Source of the DNA: Excoecaria cochinchinensis
Lineage: Eukaryota > Streptophyta > Magnoliopsida > Malpighiales > Euphorbiaceae
Length of the DNA stretch: 64,000 nt
Direction of reading: 5' to 3'
Assembly (NCBI GenBank): GCA_947683425.1
Contig: CANTUQ010000119.1
Coordinates: 2,417,001 to 2,481,000, forward strand
Part shown: positions 46,107 through 54,868 of the stretch, piece after piece
Layout of the letters: each line of letters opens with the position of its first letter
Position numbering within the stretch: position 1 is the stretch's first letter
Translations under genes and position numbers: made by a program
Notes under the pieces: model-generated
What the model was told of the DNA's origin: nothing
Seen by the model: only the letters and a program-made list of their open reading frames with translations
The model's database searches: none

Positions 46107-47062
46107 TGTGACGCGCGCCGGATCCCGAATGCGGCCGCCCGTTCGACCGCCCGCACGTGGGCGACCGGGGCATTTGCGGGTCCTTTGGCATCTTGCGGTA
46201 AATTGCAACTGCGTCTATGTTGGGCAACAAGGAGGTATCATGGAGTCGCCACCCAATAGAACATTGGGAAAGTTTCTCTCGCCTCAGAGAGCCTAAGACT
46301 GTGCTTTGTATCCATTTTGGGCCAGCTGGAGGCCTAGGATTAGCGCTAAAGCCTCATGACCCAAGAAGTATTTTAGAGGATAACCTCTAACCTCTCGAGC
46401 CCAAAGACCAGAGCTGGGTCCGGGATTTCTCATCTATTTCTACCTCAATTAGCTTATGATCAAATTTTAATATCATTAATTCGCTCCCTCTCCACACTAT
46501 GCAGTTTAATTGAAAAGCGCATTTATTCACATCTTGAAAGCGATAAATGATCAAATAAAAGCGGTAAATTACAATAATACAAGGAGCGGAATACAACTCC
46601 CTTTTGTAAATGTGCGGATCATACATAAATCGGGGCATTGCTTGTTCTTGAGGACTTTGGTCCTCGCATGCATCATTATCAAAAATGGGATATTTAATTT
46701 GTGATGATCTTTATTGGATAAAAATAGGGCGTTGGACCCTTTTGCATTTTATACAAAACTCATTTTTATTTGAGTACAAATCGTTGGTCTATTTTTACAT
46801 TCGACGGGATAAAAGAGCTTATTCATATACATAAAATAATCAATGAATGGATAGGCGAGAGAAATAAATCAAGAGGTTTAAGAAAACTAAACCGGACGAA
46901 ATCCCCCATGCATGGTAGGCAGCCGCTCGAGCTCGGGATTATCCAAGAGATCTAATATACACTAATAGAAAGTTAAGAGATGTTAATATATATAAAATTA
47001 ACGCATAAGAGATCAAAGAGACTGGATAGAGATGAAAAATGATAAAAAAATGGAGATAGAAC

Positions 47063-47206
47063 CCACCGACGGCCTTTCCTGATTGACCGACGGGCGTCGG
47101 TTTGGTTATTCGACATGCCCGTTTGTCACTCAAAAAGGGCGTCTGTAGGTGGGTGACCGACGGCTGTCTGTGATAAAGATGACCCGTCGGTCACCCCTGT
47201 CTCCGA
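47063..47206 (-). repeat. CCGACGG palindrome array, transcribed part of LTR K
   Basis: CCGACGGGCGTCGG at 47087-47100, and a long stem pairing GGGTGACCGACGG (47151-47163) perfectly with CCGTCGGTCACCC (47184-47196), 13 bp. Confidence 0.85.
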
Positions 47207-47701
47207 AAAACAGAATGGGGAGAAAGAGAAACCTTTTTCAAAGCCAAAAAGAGTTTTATCCCAAAAGAAGATAAGAGAGGGTCAACATGAAGGAAGATAA
47301 TGATGGATATTCAAAAATTTCACAGAATGAATAAATAAATAAATAAATAAAAAATTAAATATGAGATGAAAATGGAGAGAGAATCCGGAATATTTACCCT
47401 CAGATAATAACTTCAGGTGAGATTCTGGTGTCGGTTAGATCCCCGCGCGTTCCACGAGAAACAACAATGAAAGATTAGAGGGAGAAAATGAGATATTTCA
47501 CCTTTAATCCTTCAGAAAATCGATTTTGGAGTCAAAATCTAAAGAAAACTAATTAGCTTTTAGTTCCTTTGATTGGTTTGATCCTTGATTCGATAAAGTT
47601 CTTTAGAAAAAAGTGTTTTTGGAAGAGAGAGAAAATGTGCTTGAATTTTGGCAGAGTTTCCTCTTCTGAAAAATTTTTCAACCCTTTTCAAATGAAAATC
47701 A

Positions 47702-49442
47702 TGTTAGTGTAAGCCCTAGCCCCAATACATTGTAATAAAACACTTTAGTTATTAAATGAGGCATTTGTTTTACCAATTGTATTCCTGTGCATATCAATTG
47801 ATAGAATTGTCCAAGAATGTCGTTTCAGTTTAAGTTATCATGTGTGAGGCACATGGTTGTAAGACCTTGAAACAAATGAGACTTCATTCTAAATATCCCT
47901 AGTCAGTCATTGTTATGGGAATAACAAATGAATTAAGACTAGTATGCTCTCTCTGATTAGTTGAGTTCTGTCTTACGGATCATAAGGACAAAAGTGTCAA
48001 TCAGAGATCATAGATACATGTTTATAACATGGTATTTGGATACGATCCACACATGAGAACACTACATGGTACAAGTCATAAGTGTTTCTCATATGCAAGT
48101 TTTGTATCGGAGTTCTTAGACCTAAAATCTCTATGAAACTCTTTATGAATTACTGTGTACTTTGACATACACCTAACGTGCTCGTAACTGAGTGAGAAGT
48201 ATGGGTATGCTTGGGTATGCATTGATTCATGTTAGAGAGCATGAGAGAAGTGAAGGGATTACCCCTCTCTATAAGAGAGAAAAATATCATCGGCCACTTG
48301 ATCAGTGAACTGAGAAGTGTATGGCCATACCGAGATGTAATAATGTGCAATCATTATTTATCTGAGAGTTCAGTGTCACTGGAATATCAAGAAAGGAATT
48401 AACTTACACATGAGGATGACTTGTTCCATGCCTTATGTTAATTCTGATATTTATGGGTAAGGGACTATACAAAATTGCATTAGGTCACCAAATGCCATTT
48501 GCATTTTCATTTAATTTGGAATGCTATAAATATCTTGCTAGAGAATATATATAGCCTTTGAATTAATTCATTAATTCAATTGCCAATATTAAATGGACTT
48601 ATAGGATCGCACACAAAGCATTGGGCTTAAAATATTTAAATAAGGCATTGAGCATTAATTTGGGCTTTTAATAAAAGTCAAGCTAATGTATGTAATGGGT
48701 ATTAAATTGCTATTGGACCTTGGTCCATGAGAGAGGAAGATTTCGGCCCACATGGTTTAATGTCAATTAATTTAATAATATTGATTAAGTTAATTGAGTA
48801 TTAAATCCTAATTGAATTTTAAATTCAAAAGGGTTTAAATTAATGTTTGTTACTTATCTATAGGAAGTGTTTAAGGTTGAATAAACTACTTTTAGGTGGT
48901 AAAATTCGGAATAAACACTTGCCATAAGATGAGGATAAAGATTAAAAAGAAAAACCCTAGTGCAAAATTAAAGTAGGCGTGAACTTCCCTCTCTCTCTCT
49001 CAAAATCTTTTCTTGGCCGAAATACACAAGGAGAAGAATTCTTTCTTTCTTTCTTGTGTGATTAGGCATTAATAGCACCAAAAGAAAGTGCAAGATCAAA
49101 AATCTTGTAGCTTTAACCCTTGCCATTACACAATACTTATATTGAGAGCTAGCATTCTCGGTTTTAAGCCTTGCTTGAAAGTGTGTGTGTGAGCATAGAG
49201 AGGATTGGCGCAAAGGCTATTCCTTGGCATTGGTGGTGAAGATCAAAGGTGGACAATATCATCTTAGTTGCTGGTCATCATCAAATTCATTTCGGAATAG
49301 GCATCTAAAGTTGTAAGTTTTTAAAAAAACCCTAAAAGTGCATGTTTCAATTCTTGTCGTGGATTTGTTTGATGTGTATGATCGTTTTTCGATATTTTTC
49401 CGCTGCGTTATCTACATACACATACCATGACATATTCTATCA
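47702..49442. mobile_element. solo LTR N, different family, in LTR K
   Basis: Starts TGTTAGTGTAAGCC and ends ATTCTATCA (TG...CA, 1741 bp), flanked by AATCA (47697-47701) and AATCC (49443-49447), a TSD with one mismatch. It lacks the hairpins and arrays of the other LTRs and has a TTCCGCTGCG motif near its end. A Ty1/copia origin is plausible but unproven; orientation was not settled. No PBS, PPT or gene inside. It sits about 10 bp downstream of K's TATA box. Confidence 0.75.
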
Positions 49443-49450
49443 AATCCGGA

Positions 49451-49460
49451 CCTTATATAG
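49451..49460 (-). promoter_or_regulatory. TATA box of LTR K
   Basis: Minus strand CTATATAAGG. An 8-bp spacer separates it from the GACCGACGGGC palindrome array on its upstream side. The same arrangement recurs at 52655-52681. Confidence 0.75.
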
Positions 49461-49468
49461 CCAGACAC

Positions 49469-49704
49469 GACCGACGGGCGTCGGTGTATGGGGGCGGGCG
49501 TCGGAAGAATCCTACTGACACAAGGATACTTCCGACGGCCCTGCCACATCCACCGACGGGCGTCGGAACGGTTGCATGCTCCGGGAAACCAGGCGGCTCC
49601 TGACAGGGGCGGTGACTTTCCGACGGGCGTTGGAAAATACCCTGAGCCCTCGGTGACTCGAAGCGACGGGCTGCCTCCACAGACGGGCTGGCCGTCTGTG
49701 GAGG
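49469..49704 (-). repeat. CCGACGG palindrome array upstream of K's TATA box
   Basis: CCGACGGGCGTCGG at 49471-49484 and 49553-49566, a variant at 49620-49633, and CCACAGACGG/CCGTCTGTGG (49677-49686 with 49692-49701), a perfect 10-bp stem. Confidence 0.85.
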
Positions 49705-49892
49705 ACAAAAAAGCCTTTTTGACTTGAAAAACTTCCGTTTTCTCCCCCTCTGCCCAGGAACTGTAGAAAAACCTCATTTCTCATGGAACGCGGGACTAAA
49801 ACCTCCAAATGCAGCCTCTCGTACAGGCTCGAACATTGATTTCATCATAGGGTAACCTCTGATCCGGATCGCTCCGGGACACGGTGCTTACA

Positions 49893-49911
49893 GTTGCCCC
49901 CAGTTTTGGGG
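49893..49911 (-). promoter_or_regulatory. polypurine tract of element K
   Basis: On the minus strand CCCCAAAACTGGGGGCAAC abuts the LTR start TGTAAGC. The G-rich run is the plus-strand primer. Confidence 0.8.
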
Positions 49912-50064
49912 AAACTAGTGCACAAGCGCCTAGATAAGCCAAAACTCAGAGAAAGGTTGGAAAGGAAGCGTACCTGCGACGGCTTTTCACCTTCCGTGCC
50001 TTTTGCCGGGTGGACCTTGTCTCGATCCGCTCGGTGATGCAAAGATATTCCCATCGAACTTTTC

Positions 50065-50782
50065 TCGATCGGTAGGTACTCATGGAGATGCAGCACTCTC
50101 TGGCTGCACCTCGATCCGGTGAGATGCAGCATGCCTTGGCTACAGTCTCGATCTGTTGAAGTGCAGCACTCTCTGGCCACAGCTTCGATTGGTGAGATGC
50201 AGCACTCTCTGGCTACAATCTCGATCTGGTGAAGTGCAGTGTTTCTCTAACCGCAACTTCGATTGGTGAGATGCAGCACTCTCTGGCTACAATCTCGATC
50301 TGGTAAAGAGCAGTGTTTCTCTAACCGCAGCTTCGATTGGTGAGATGCAGCACTCTCTGGCTACAATCTCGATCTGGTGAAGAGCAGTGTTTCTCTAACC
50401 GCAACTTCGATTGGTGAGATGCAGCACTCTCTGGCTACAATCTCGATCTGGTGAAGAGCAGTGTTTCTCTAACCGCAGCTTCGATTGGTGAGATGCAGCA
50501 CTCTCTGGCTACAATCTCGATCTGGTGAAGTGCAGTGTTTCTCTAACCGCAACTTCGATTGGTGAGATGCAACACTCTCTGGCTACAATCTCGACCTGGT
50601 GAAGAGCAGTGTTTCTCTAACCGCAGCTTCGATTGGTGAGATGCAGCACTCTCTGGCTACAATCTCGATCTGGTGAAGTGTAGTGTTTCTCTAACCGCAA
50701 CTTCGATTGGTGAGATGCAGCACTCTCTGGCTACAATCTCGATCTGGTAAAGAGCAGTGTTTCTCTAACCGCAGCTTCGATT
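50065..50782 (-). repeat. tandem array with 37/74/148-bp nested periods in K's 3' UTR
   Basis: A basic unit of 36-38 bp starts TCGAT and contains GTGARRTGCAG. Diverged single units occupy 50065-50182. From 50183 an exact 74-bp dimer repeats at 50183, 50257, 50331, 50405, 50479, 50553, 50627 and 50701. Dimers alternate between endings CCGCAA and CCGCAG, which gives a 148-bp higher-order unit, four copies. Tandem repeats in this part of Tat/Ogre elements are a known source of plant satellites. Confidence 0.92.
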
Positions 50783-51231
50783 TTGGAGTGTGGAAACTCC
50801 GCTGGTTTCCTTGTTTCAAAGGAGATCCTTTTTAATCGATGTCTGTGTTCAGATCGGTATTTCTCTGTACCTGTGTGATAAAAAATTTCGTTAGCTCATG
50901 CTTGAGTGGTCATCTTTTATCCTGTCTATTGATGGCATGATTTTGCTTTATTTGCTATGCCATGTTTCACCCTTTGTTCATTTTTTCTTATTGAGATGTT
51001 ATTGATTATCATTCTTTTTGTTGTTTGTTTTTGTTTTGTATTATTTTTTCATTGTCATTTTTATCGACATATAAGTAAATATGAGAACATACACTTTCTG
51101 TGATGTGATTAAGCAATTAATCAAAAAATCATGCAATAATGAAGCAAAAGTTTCACTAGAAATGTCATTTTTGTACAGTGCATATACAAAATATAAAATA
51201 TACAAGAGATACAAAAATAACTCCCTGAAGC
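50783..51231 (-). other. AT-rich spacer of K, 3' of the coiled-coil ORF
   Basis: No gene seen. T-rich on the plus strand, with minus-strand AATAAA-like sites (for example near 50948) that could end the coiled-coil transcript. Confidence 0.6.
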
Positions 51232-51738
51232 TCAGAGAGGTGTGTAGTCTGAAGGCTCATCGGGATCCTCATCATCCGATATATGCACGGTCCCGGGCGG
51301 AGGTGGACGGGCCGGAGGTGGCGGCGGAGCTGTAGAGGGTCCTGCCTCGTGATCATGGGCTCGCCTGAACTGAACCTGAGCATAGCCGTCCAAGAAGGGC
51401 TGGGTACAGGTGCCCAAAAACCCTAAGGTCTCTGAGATCTTGTCCCCCAACTTCTTGAAGGCTTGGCTCAGCTGAGTGGTCTGCTCAGCGGCGGCCGTCC
51501 TCCTATGCTCTAGACTCTACTCCGTCTGCTCCCTAAACTCCCTCATGGTCTGAGAAAGAGGGGGGAGAATCCCCTCCATCGCCTGGACGCGGGATCTCAG
51601 AGAGTCAAGTGACTCATCAATCATCTGTAGGGTCATATCGACCCTCTGAGATGCCTGGTCCTGTGACGTCCTCACATCATGAGCGAGCTGCTGCCTTAAC
51701 TCCCTCTGTCCCTGAGCAATCTGCTCAACCAGCCTCAT
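51232..51738 (-). pseudogene. sense coiled-coil ORF of element K, one premature stop
   Basis: On the minus strand, ATG at 51738 opens a 73-codon segment rich in Gln, Arg, Glu and Leu with heptad-like spacing, as in a coiled coil. After a TAG (51517-51519, at a place where CAG would fit) the same frame continues to 51232, through a proline run and an acidic tail (Ser-Asp-Asp-Glu-Asp). No transmembrane segment, zinc knuckle or enzyme motif. The ATG lies 7 nt after a strong splice acceptor. Same strand as pol but downstream of it. I do not recognise the family; oligomerisation or nucleic-acid binding is only a guess. Confidence 0.6.
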
Positions 51739-51745
51739 CTGGCAA

Positions 51746-52460
51746 CTGTAAAAGGGAAGGAATCAGATAGCGAAAACTTGGTAAAACAAGCACTATCAGG
51801 TTTATTTTCCAAAATCTAAGGTCCATCTAGGCCTTAACAGGGCAATGGCGGCCCAACATGAGATAAAAAAAAAGGTAATGACAGATAAAAATAGCAAACA
51901 TCCTGTCTAAGGAAGTAGCCTAACATGCCTTGCACGCATCATGGCAAAAGGAACATGCAATCCTCATGGAGATAATTAAAGTGAATATGAATGGGCTTTC
52001 TAAGTCCCAAGGCATGCATTATACATGAAAAATATTCAATTCTAGAATAAATAATAAAAATTTGGGCAGCACCCCGGCAGGGATATGCCCAACCTCCTGC
52101 ACGAAAAAAAGGCAAAAACATAGGCCTCTGGCCTCAATAATAATACACAGGTAAATGGGGCGCACCCCGACAAGAGTGTGCCCCCAACAGTACAAAAAAT
52201 AGTGGCCTCAGGCCGCAAAAGCAAATTATGCACAAAATGGTGCGCTAAAAGGATGCAATTCTAAAGCACCAAGATTATAGAAAAATTCTACTTCTATGTG
52301 ATCATGCAAAAAGTTCAGATTTAATTGCACTAAAACGATATAGAAAAATGGGCAGCATTCCCCCTAAATTCTAAAATCATCTAAAACTTCTTAAAGTTAA
52401 AAGAAGAAGGGATGTAGAAATAAATTGAATAAAAATCAAAAAATGTAATTATTTACTTAC
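51746..52460 (-). other. probable 5'-UTR intron of the coiled-coil gene
   Basis: Minus-strand donor CAA|GTAAGTAA at 52460 and acceptor CCTTCCCTTTTACAG|TTGCC ending 51746. The tract before the acceptor is pyrimidine-rich. The 715-bp interval has no conserved ORF. Splicing would put the ATG 7 nt into exon 2. Confidence 0.55.
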
Positions 52461-52654
52461 TTGTAATCCAGAGAAGTGTAAGAACTGAAGAAAAATAAAT
52501 ATTCGGGCACCGGGTGAGTATATAATGCGAAAAAATGAAGAAATCGAGAAAAAATAAGAAGAAAAGCCTAAAAAAACGCTAGAAAACGTTAAGAAACCGC
52601 TTGAGAGAGGAAGAAGAAAGGGATAGCAACGTTTGCGCCGTCTGTCACTTGCCC

Positions 52655-52681
52655 TTATATAGAATTTCGTGACCGACGGGC
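52655..52681 (-). promoter_or_regulatory. internal promoter of K, copy of the LTR promoter module
   Basis: Minus CTATATAA (52662-52655), then the same 8-bp spacer length and GACCGACGGGC as at 49453-49478. It would drive the coiled-coil ORF leftward, with start near 52625. Confidence 0.65.
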
Positions 52682-52886
52682 AGGGCGTCTGTACAAGCGA
52701 CCGACGGGCTGGGCGTCTGTCGCGCAATGAATGCGATTTAATGCGCGTGATGAATGCAATGATGACGCATGTATCTGCCAGGTGGACTTCCGACGGGCAT
52801 GCCGTCCCTATGGAGAGGCGGTCAGGCCGTCTCCGTAGAGAGACGGGCAGACCGTCTCTGTAGAGGGGCGGGTAGGCCGTCGGTGA
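52671..52886. repeat. CCGACGG palindrome array between K's two extra genes
   Basis: Repeated GACGGGC and GCCGTC half-sites. AGAGACGG (52839-52846) pairs perfectly with CCGTCTCT (52852-52859), and GGAGAGGCGG pairs partly with GGCCGTCTCC. It lies 86 bp upstream of the plus-strand ORF and 9 bp beyond the minus-strand TATA box, so it could serve both. Confidence 0.8.
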
Positions 52887-52971
52887 CCCTCCCCTACAAA
52901 ATCCTACAAAATTTTGCTCTTCTTGTCTCTACATTTTCCAACACCTTGGGTCTTTTATCTTTCTCGAAAAA

Positions 52972-54283
52972 ATGTCTTCTCCTCTAGCCCAAAGGATGTA
53001 CCGTATCTTAAACGACAAGCACACTTGGGGAGAAGGCGCCCTCTCCTCTCTGGCTGGGCTGAAATATCTGTGCCGGGTGAGAATCGACCAGAACCTCCTC
53101 CTGGCGGCGACCCATTTCTGGAACCCCCGATTTCACGTCTTCCAGTTCACCTATCAGGAACTGTGCCCTCTTTCTGAAGAATTGGCTTCCATTCAGGGAG
53201 CCTGGTTCCCTCCTGGCGCTCTGCCTTGCATCCCCCGCTGCGGCCTGTTCCAGACCCGGGATGTAGCCATGGCTCTGGGCATACCTCCTTCCGAGACCAT
53301 CCGGCTGATTCCTCTGAGCTCCTCTTTTTCTCTGGAGCCACTGATCGAGGCTCTGGATCAGTTCACCGACATCCCCACCTATCGGGTAAGTATCACGTTC
53401 CTATTCTGCATGGTGAACTTCCTTACTGTTGTTCCAGGAGGTTTGACAGGTGACTTTCGTCTGCTTGGAATCTTGAGCGACTTTCATCTGGGCCTGTCAC
53501 CCCTACCACTTGTCCTAGCCGAAACCATCCTAGGTTTGGACGCCGTGAGCTCTGGGTCCACTACAACCTTTACCGGCAGCCCCTTATTACTCCAGGTATG
53601 TCATTATTTTAAAGGTAGTGCGTCCCTTATGGATTTTCACACTAGCTTTTCTTAACGGGAGGTGCGTCCTTTCGGATTTTCACACAACCCTATGCCTTAT
53701 TTTTGCCTGAAGTAAACCCTACTTACTCCAGCGGCTTTTTTTTTTTTTTTTTTTTCAGATCTGGCTGCAAGAGAAACTGAAGATGCTGTTTGAGCCACCC
53801 CCTCGAGTCACTCCGCAGTACTCGCCGAGCCATTTTCTGCCTCATCGACGATTATATGGGTGTGCCACGGCTGGTGAAGGCATTACCAGATTTGGTGAAC
53901 TGTCAGATGACGATATCAGTTTTACATCAGCTTGGCTCCCGCTGTCTCATGCGGTCACAGATGGGTCATCGGGTTGTGTTCCCCTCTGCGGCCTCCGTCA
54001 GGCCACCTTCTGCATCACTTCTCGATGTTCACGGCAGCTCGGGATGACCCAGGATATAGTGAGGGTTCCCCTATCCTTCCGAGGAGGAGATCTCTCGGTC
54101 GCATTTGCTTCCCGGTATCATGAGCTATGGGGTAGATTACCTATGAAGACCGTCATCCCGAGGTTCGGTAATCATTCCGCATCTTCGACTAACGAGTACA
54201 AGGAGTGGATCCTTAGTCCAGCCTCTGATAACAGGACCCGAGGGCTCAAACATCTGGTCGGCGAGAGCAGCAGCAGGACTTAG
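52972..54283 (+). CDS. antisense ORF of Tat element K, two exons, intact
   Basis: Exon 1 is 52972-53595 (208 codons) and exon 2 is 53759-54283 (174 codons plus stop). The intron 53596-53758 has CAG|GTATG at its start and a 20-T tract with CAG|ATC at its end. Both exons keep one frame with no stop. The ATG context AAAAAATGTC suits plants. The protein has Trp-Phe-Pro-Pro-Gly, a Leu/Pro-rich segment ending Gly-Ser-Pro-Leu-Leu-Leu-Gln at the splice junction, and Trp-Leu-Gln-Glu-Lys-Leu after it. This is reminiscent of plant-mobile-domain-like proteins and of the antisense ORFs reported in Tat elements; the assignment is from memory of family style. No transmembrane helix. Its 3' end faces the integrase end, tail to tail. 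Confidence 0.75.
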
Positions 54284-54672
54284 CCTAGTCTACGCGTGCA
54301 TTTCTTTTGGTGCTACATTTCTTTTTAATGCAGAACTAGAAAATGACAAAAGTGAAAAGAATAATATTCATCCCTTTTCACGAGCTTTGTGTACGTTTTC
54401 ATGTAATTTCAGCATACATGATCAGTTTTGGCAATTACTCAACTGTTTACGCGTTGTTAATACATGAAACCAAATTTTAACAGCATCAACTCCTGTTATC
54501 AATCGGCCCTCTCGGGTTTTCATGATTGGACATTTTCTCTCATGCCTCTAATTTTTGCACAGGATGACTTTTTTCGGTTTTCACCCTGTCGAGGCGCCAA
54601 ATTTTAGCACAGCCGCCTTTTTTCGGTTTTCGACTTGCGGGGCATTTTATTCTCTTCTTTTTATTTTAGTCT
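54284..54672. other. convergent spacer between antisense ORF and pol end of K
   Basis: No gene seen. It separates the 3' end of the plus-strand ORF from the stop of integrase on the minus strand. Two TTTTCGGTTTTC repeats occur at about 54573 and 54620. Confidence 0.6.
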
Positions 54673-54868
54673 TTAGCCGTGGAACCTTTTGAGTCTGTCG
54701 ACATTGATCGGCTCTCTGAATTCGTTCCCATCGCTATCTGATAAGATTGCAGCCCCTTTGGACAACAGCTTCTTAAGAATATACGGCCCTTCCCAGGTAG
54801 GTCTGAATTTCCCCCTGATGTCCGGTATCCCCGGCCTCATCTGCTTGAACACCAAGTCCCCTTCTTTC
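54673..54868 (-). pseudogene. integrase C-terminal domain of element K
   Basis: Minus-strand segment with Gly-Asp-Leu-Val, Gly-Lys-Phe-Arg-Pro-Thr-Trp-Glu-Gly-Pro-Tyr and a final Lys-Arg-Phe-His-Gly: the SH3-like DNA-binding end of Tat integrases. It is separated from the catalytic core by solo LTR M. Confidence 0.88.

Larger units (their letters stand above)
46107..49892 (-). repeat. 3' LTR of element K, interrupted by solo LTR N
   Basis: On the minus strand it starts TGTAAGCACCGTG, right after the PPT, and ends CGCGTCACA. Without N and its duplication it is about 2.04 kb. Contains an upstream palindrome array (49469-49701), a TATA box (minus CTATATAAGG, 49460-49451) and a downstream palindrome array (47063-47206). 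No coding DNA. Confidence 0.88.

Noticed and set aside
49845..50180. Minus-strand 111-codon open frame
   Set aside because: Spans the LTR end, the PPT and the first tandem units of K; no similarity to known domains.
50065..50782. Regular direct repeats that could suggest a CRISPR array
   Set aside because: The units are contiguous with no unique spacers, and the context is a plant retrotransposon.
51232..52727. Env-like gene in the 3' region of K
   Set aside because: Neither extra ORF has a signal peptide, transmembrane segment or Cys pattern; the hydrophobic frame at 52449-52727 lies over the promoter and intron.
53386..53437. GTAAGT...CCAG interval in the antisense ORF, possible second intron
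   Set aside because: Only 52 bp, and removing it gives an immediate stop; the unspliced frame is open and continues into a well-conserved-looking segment.
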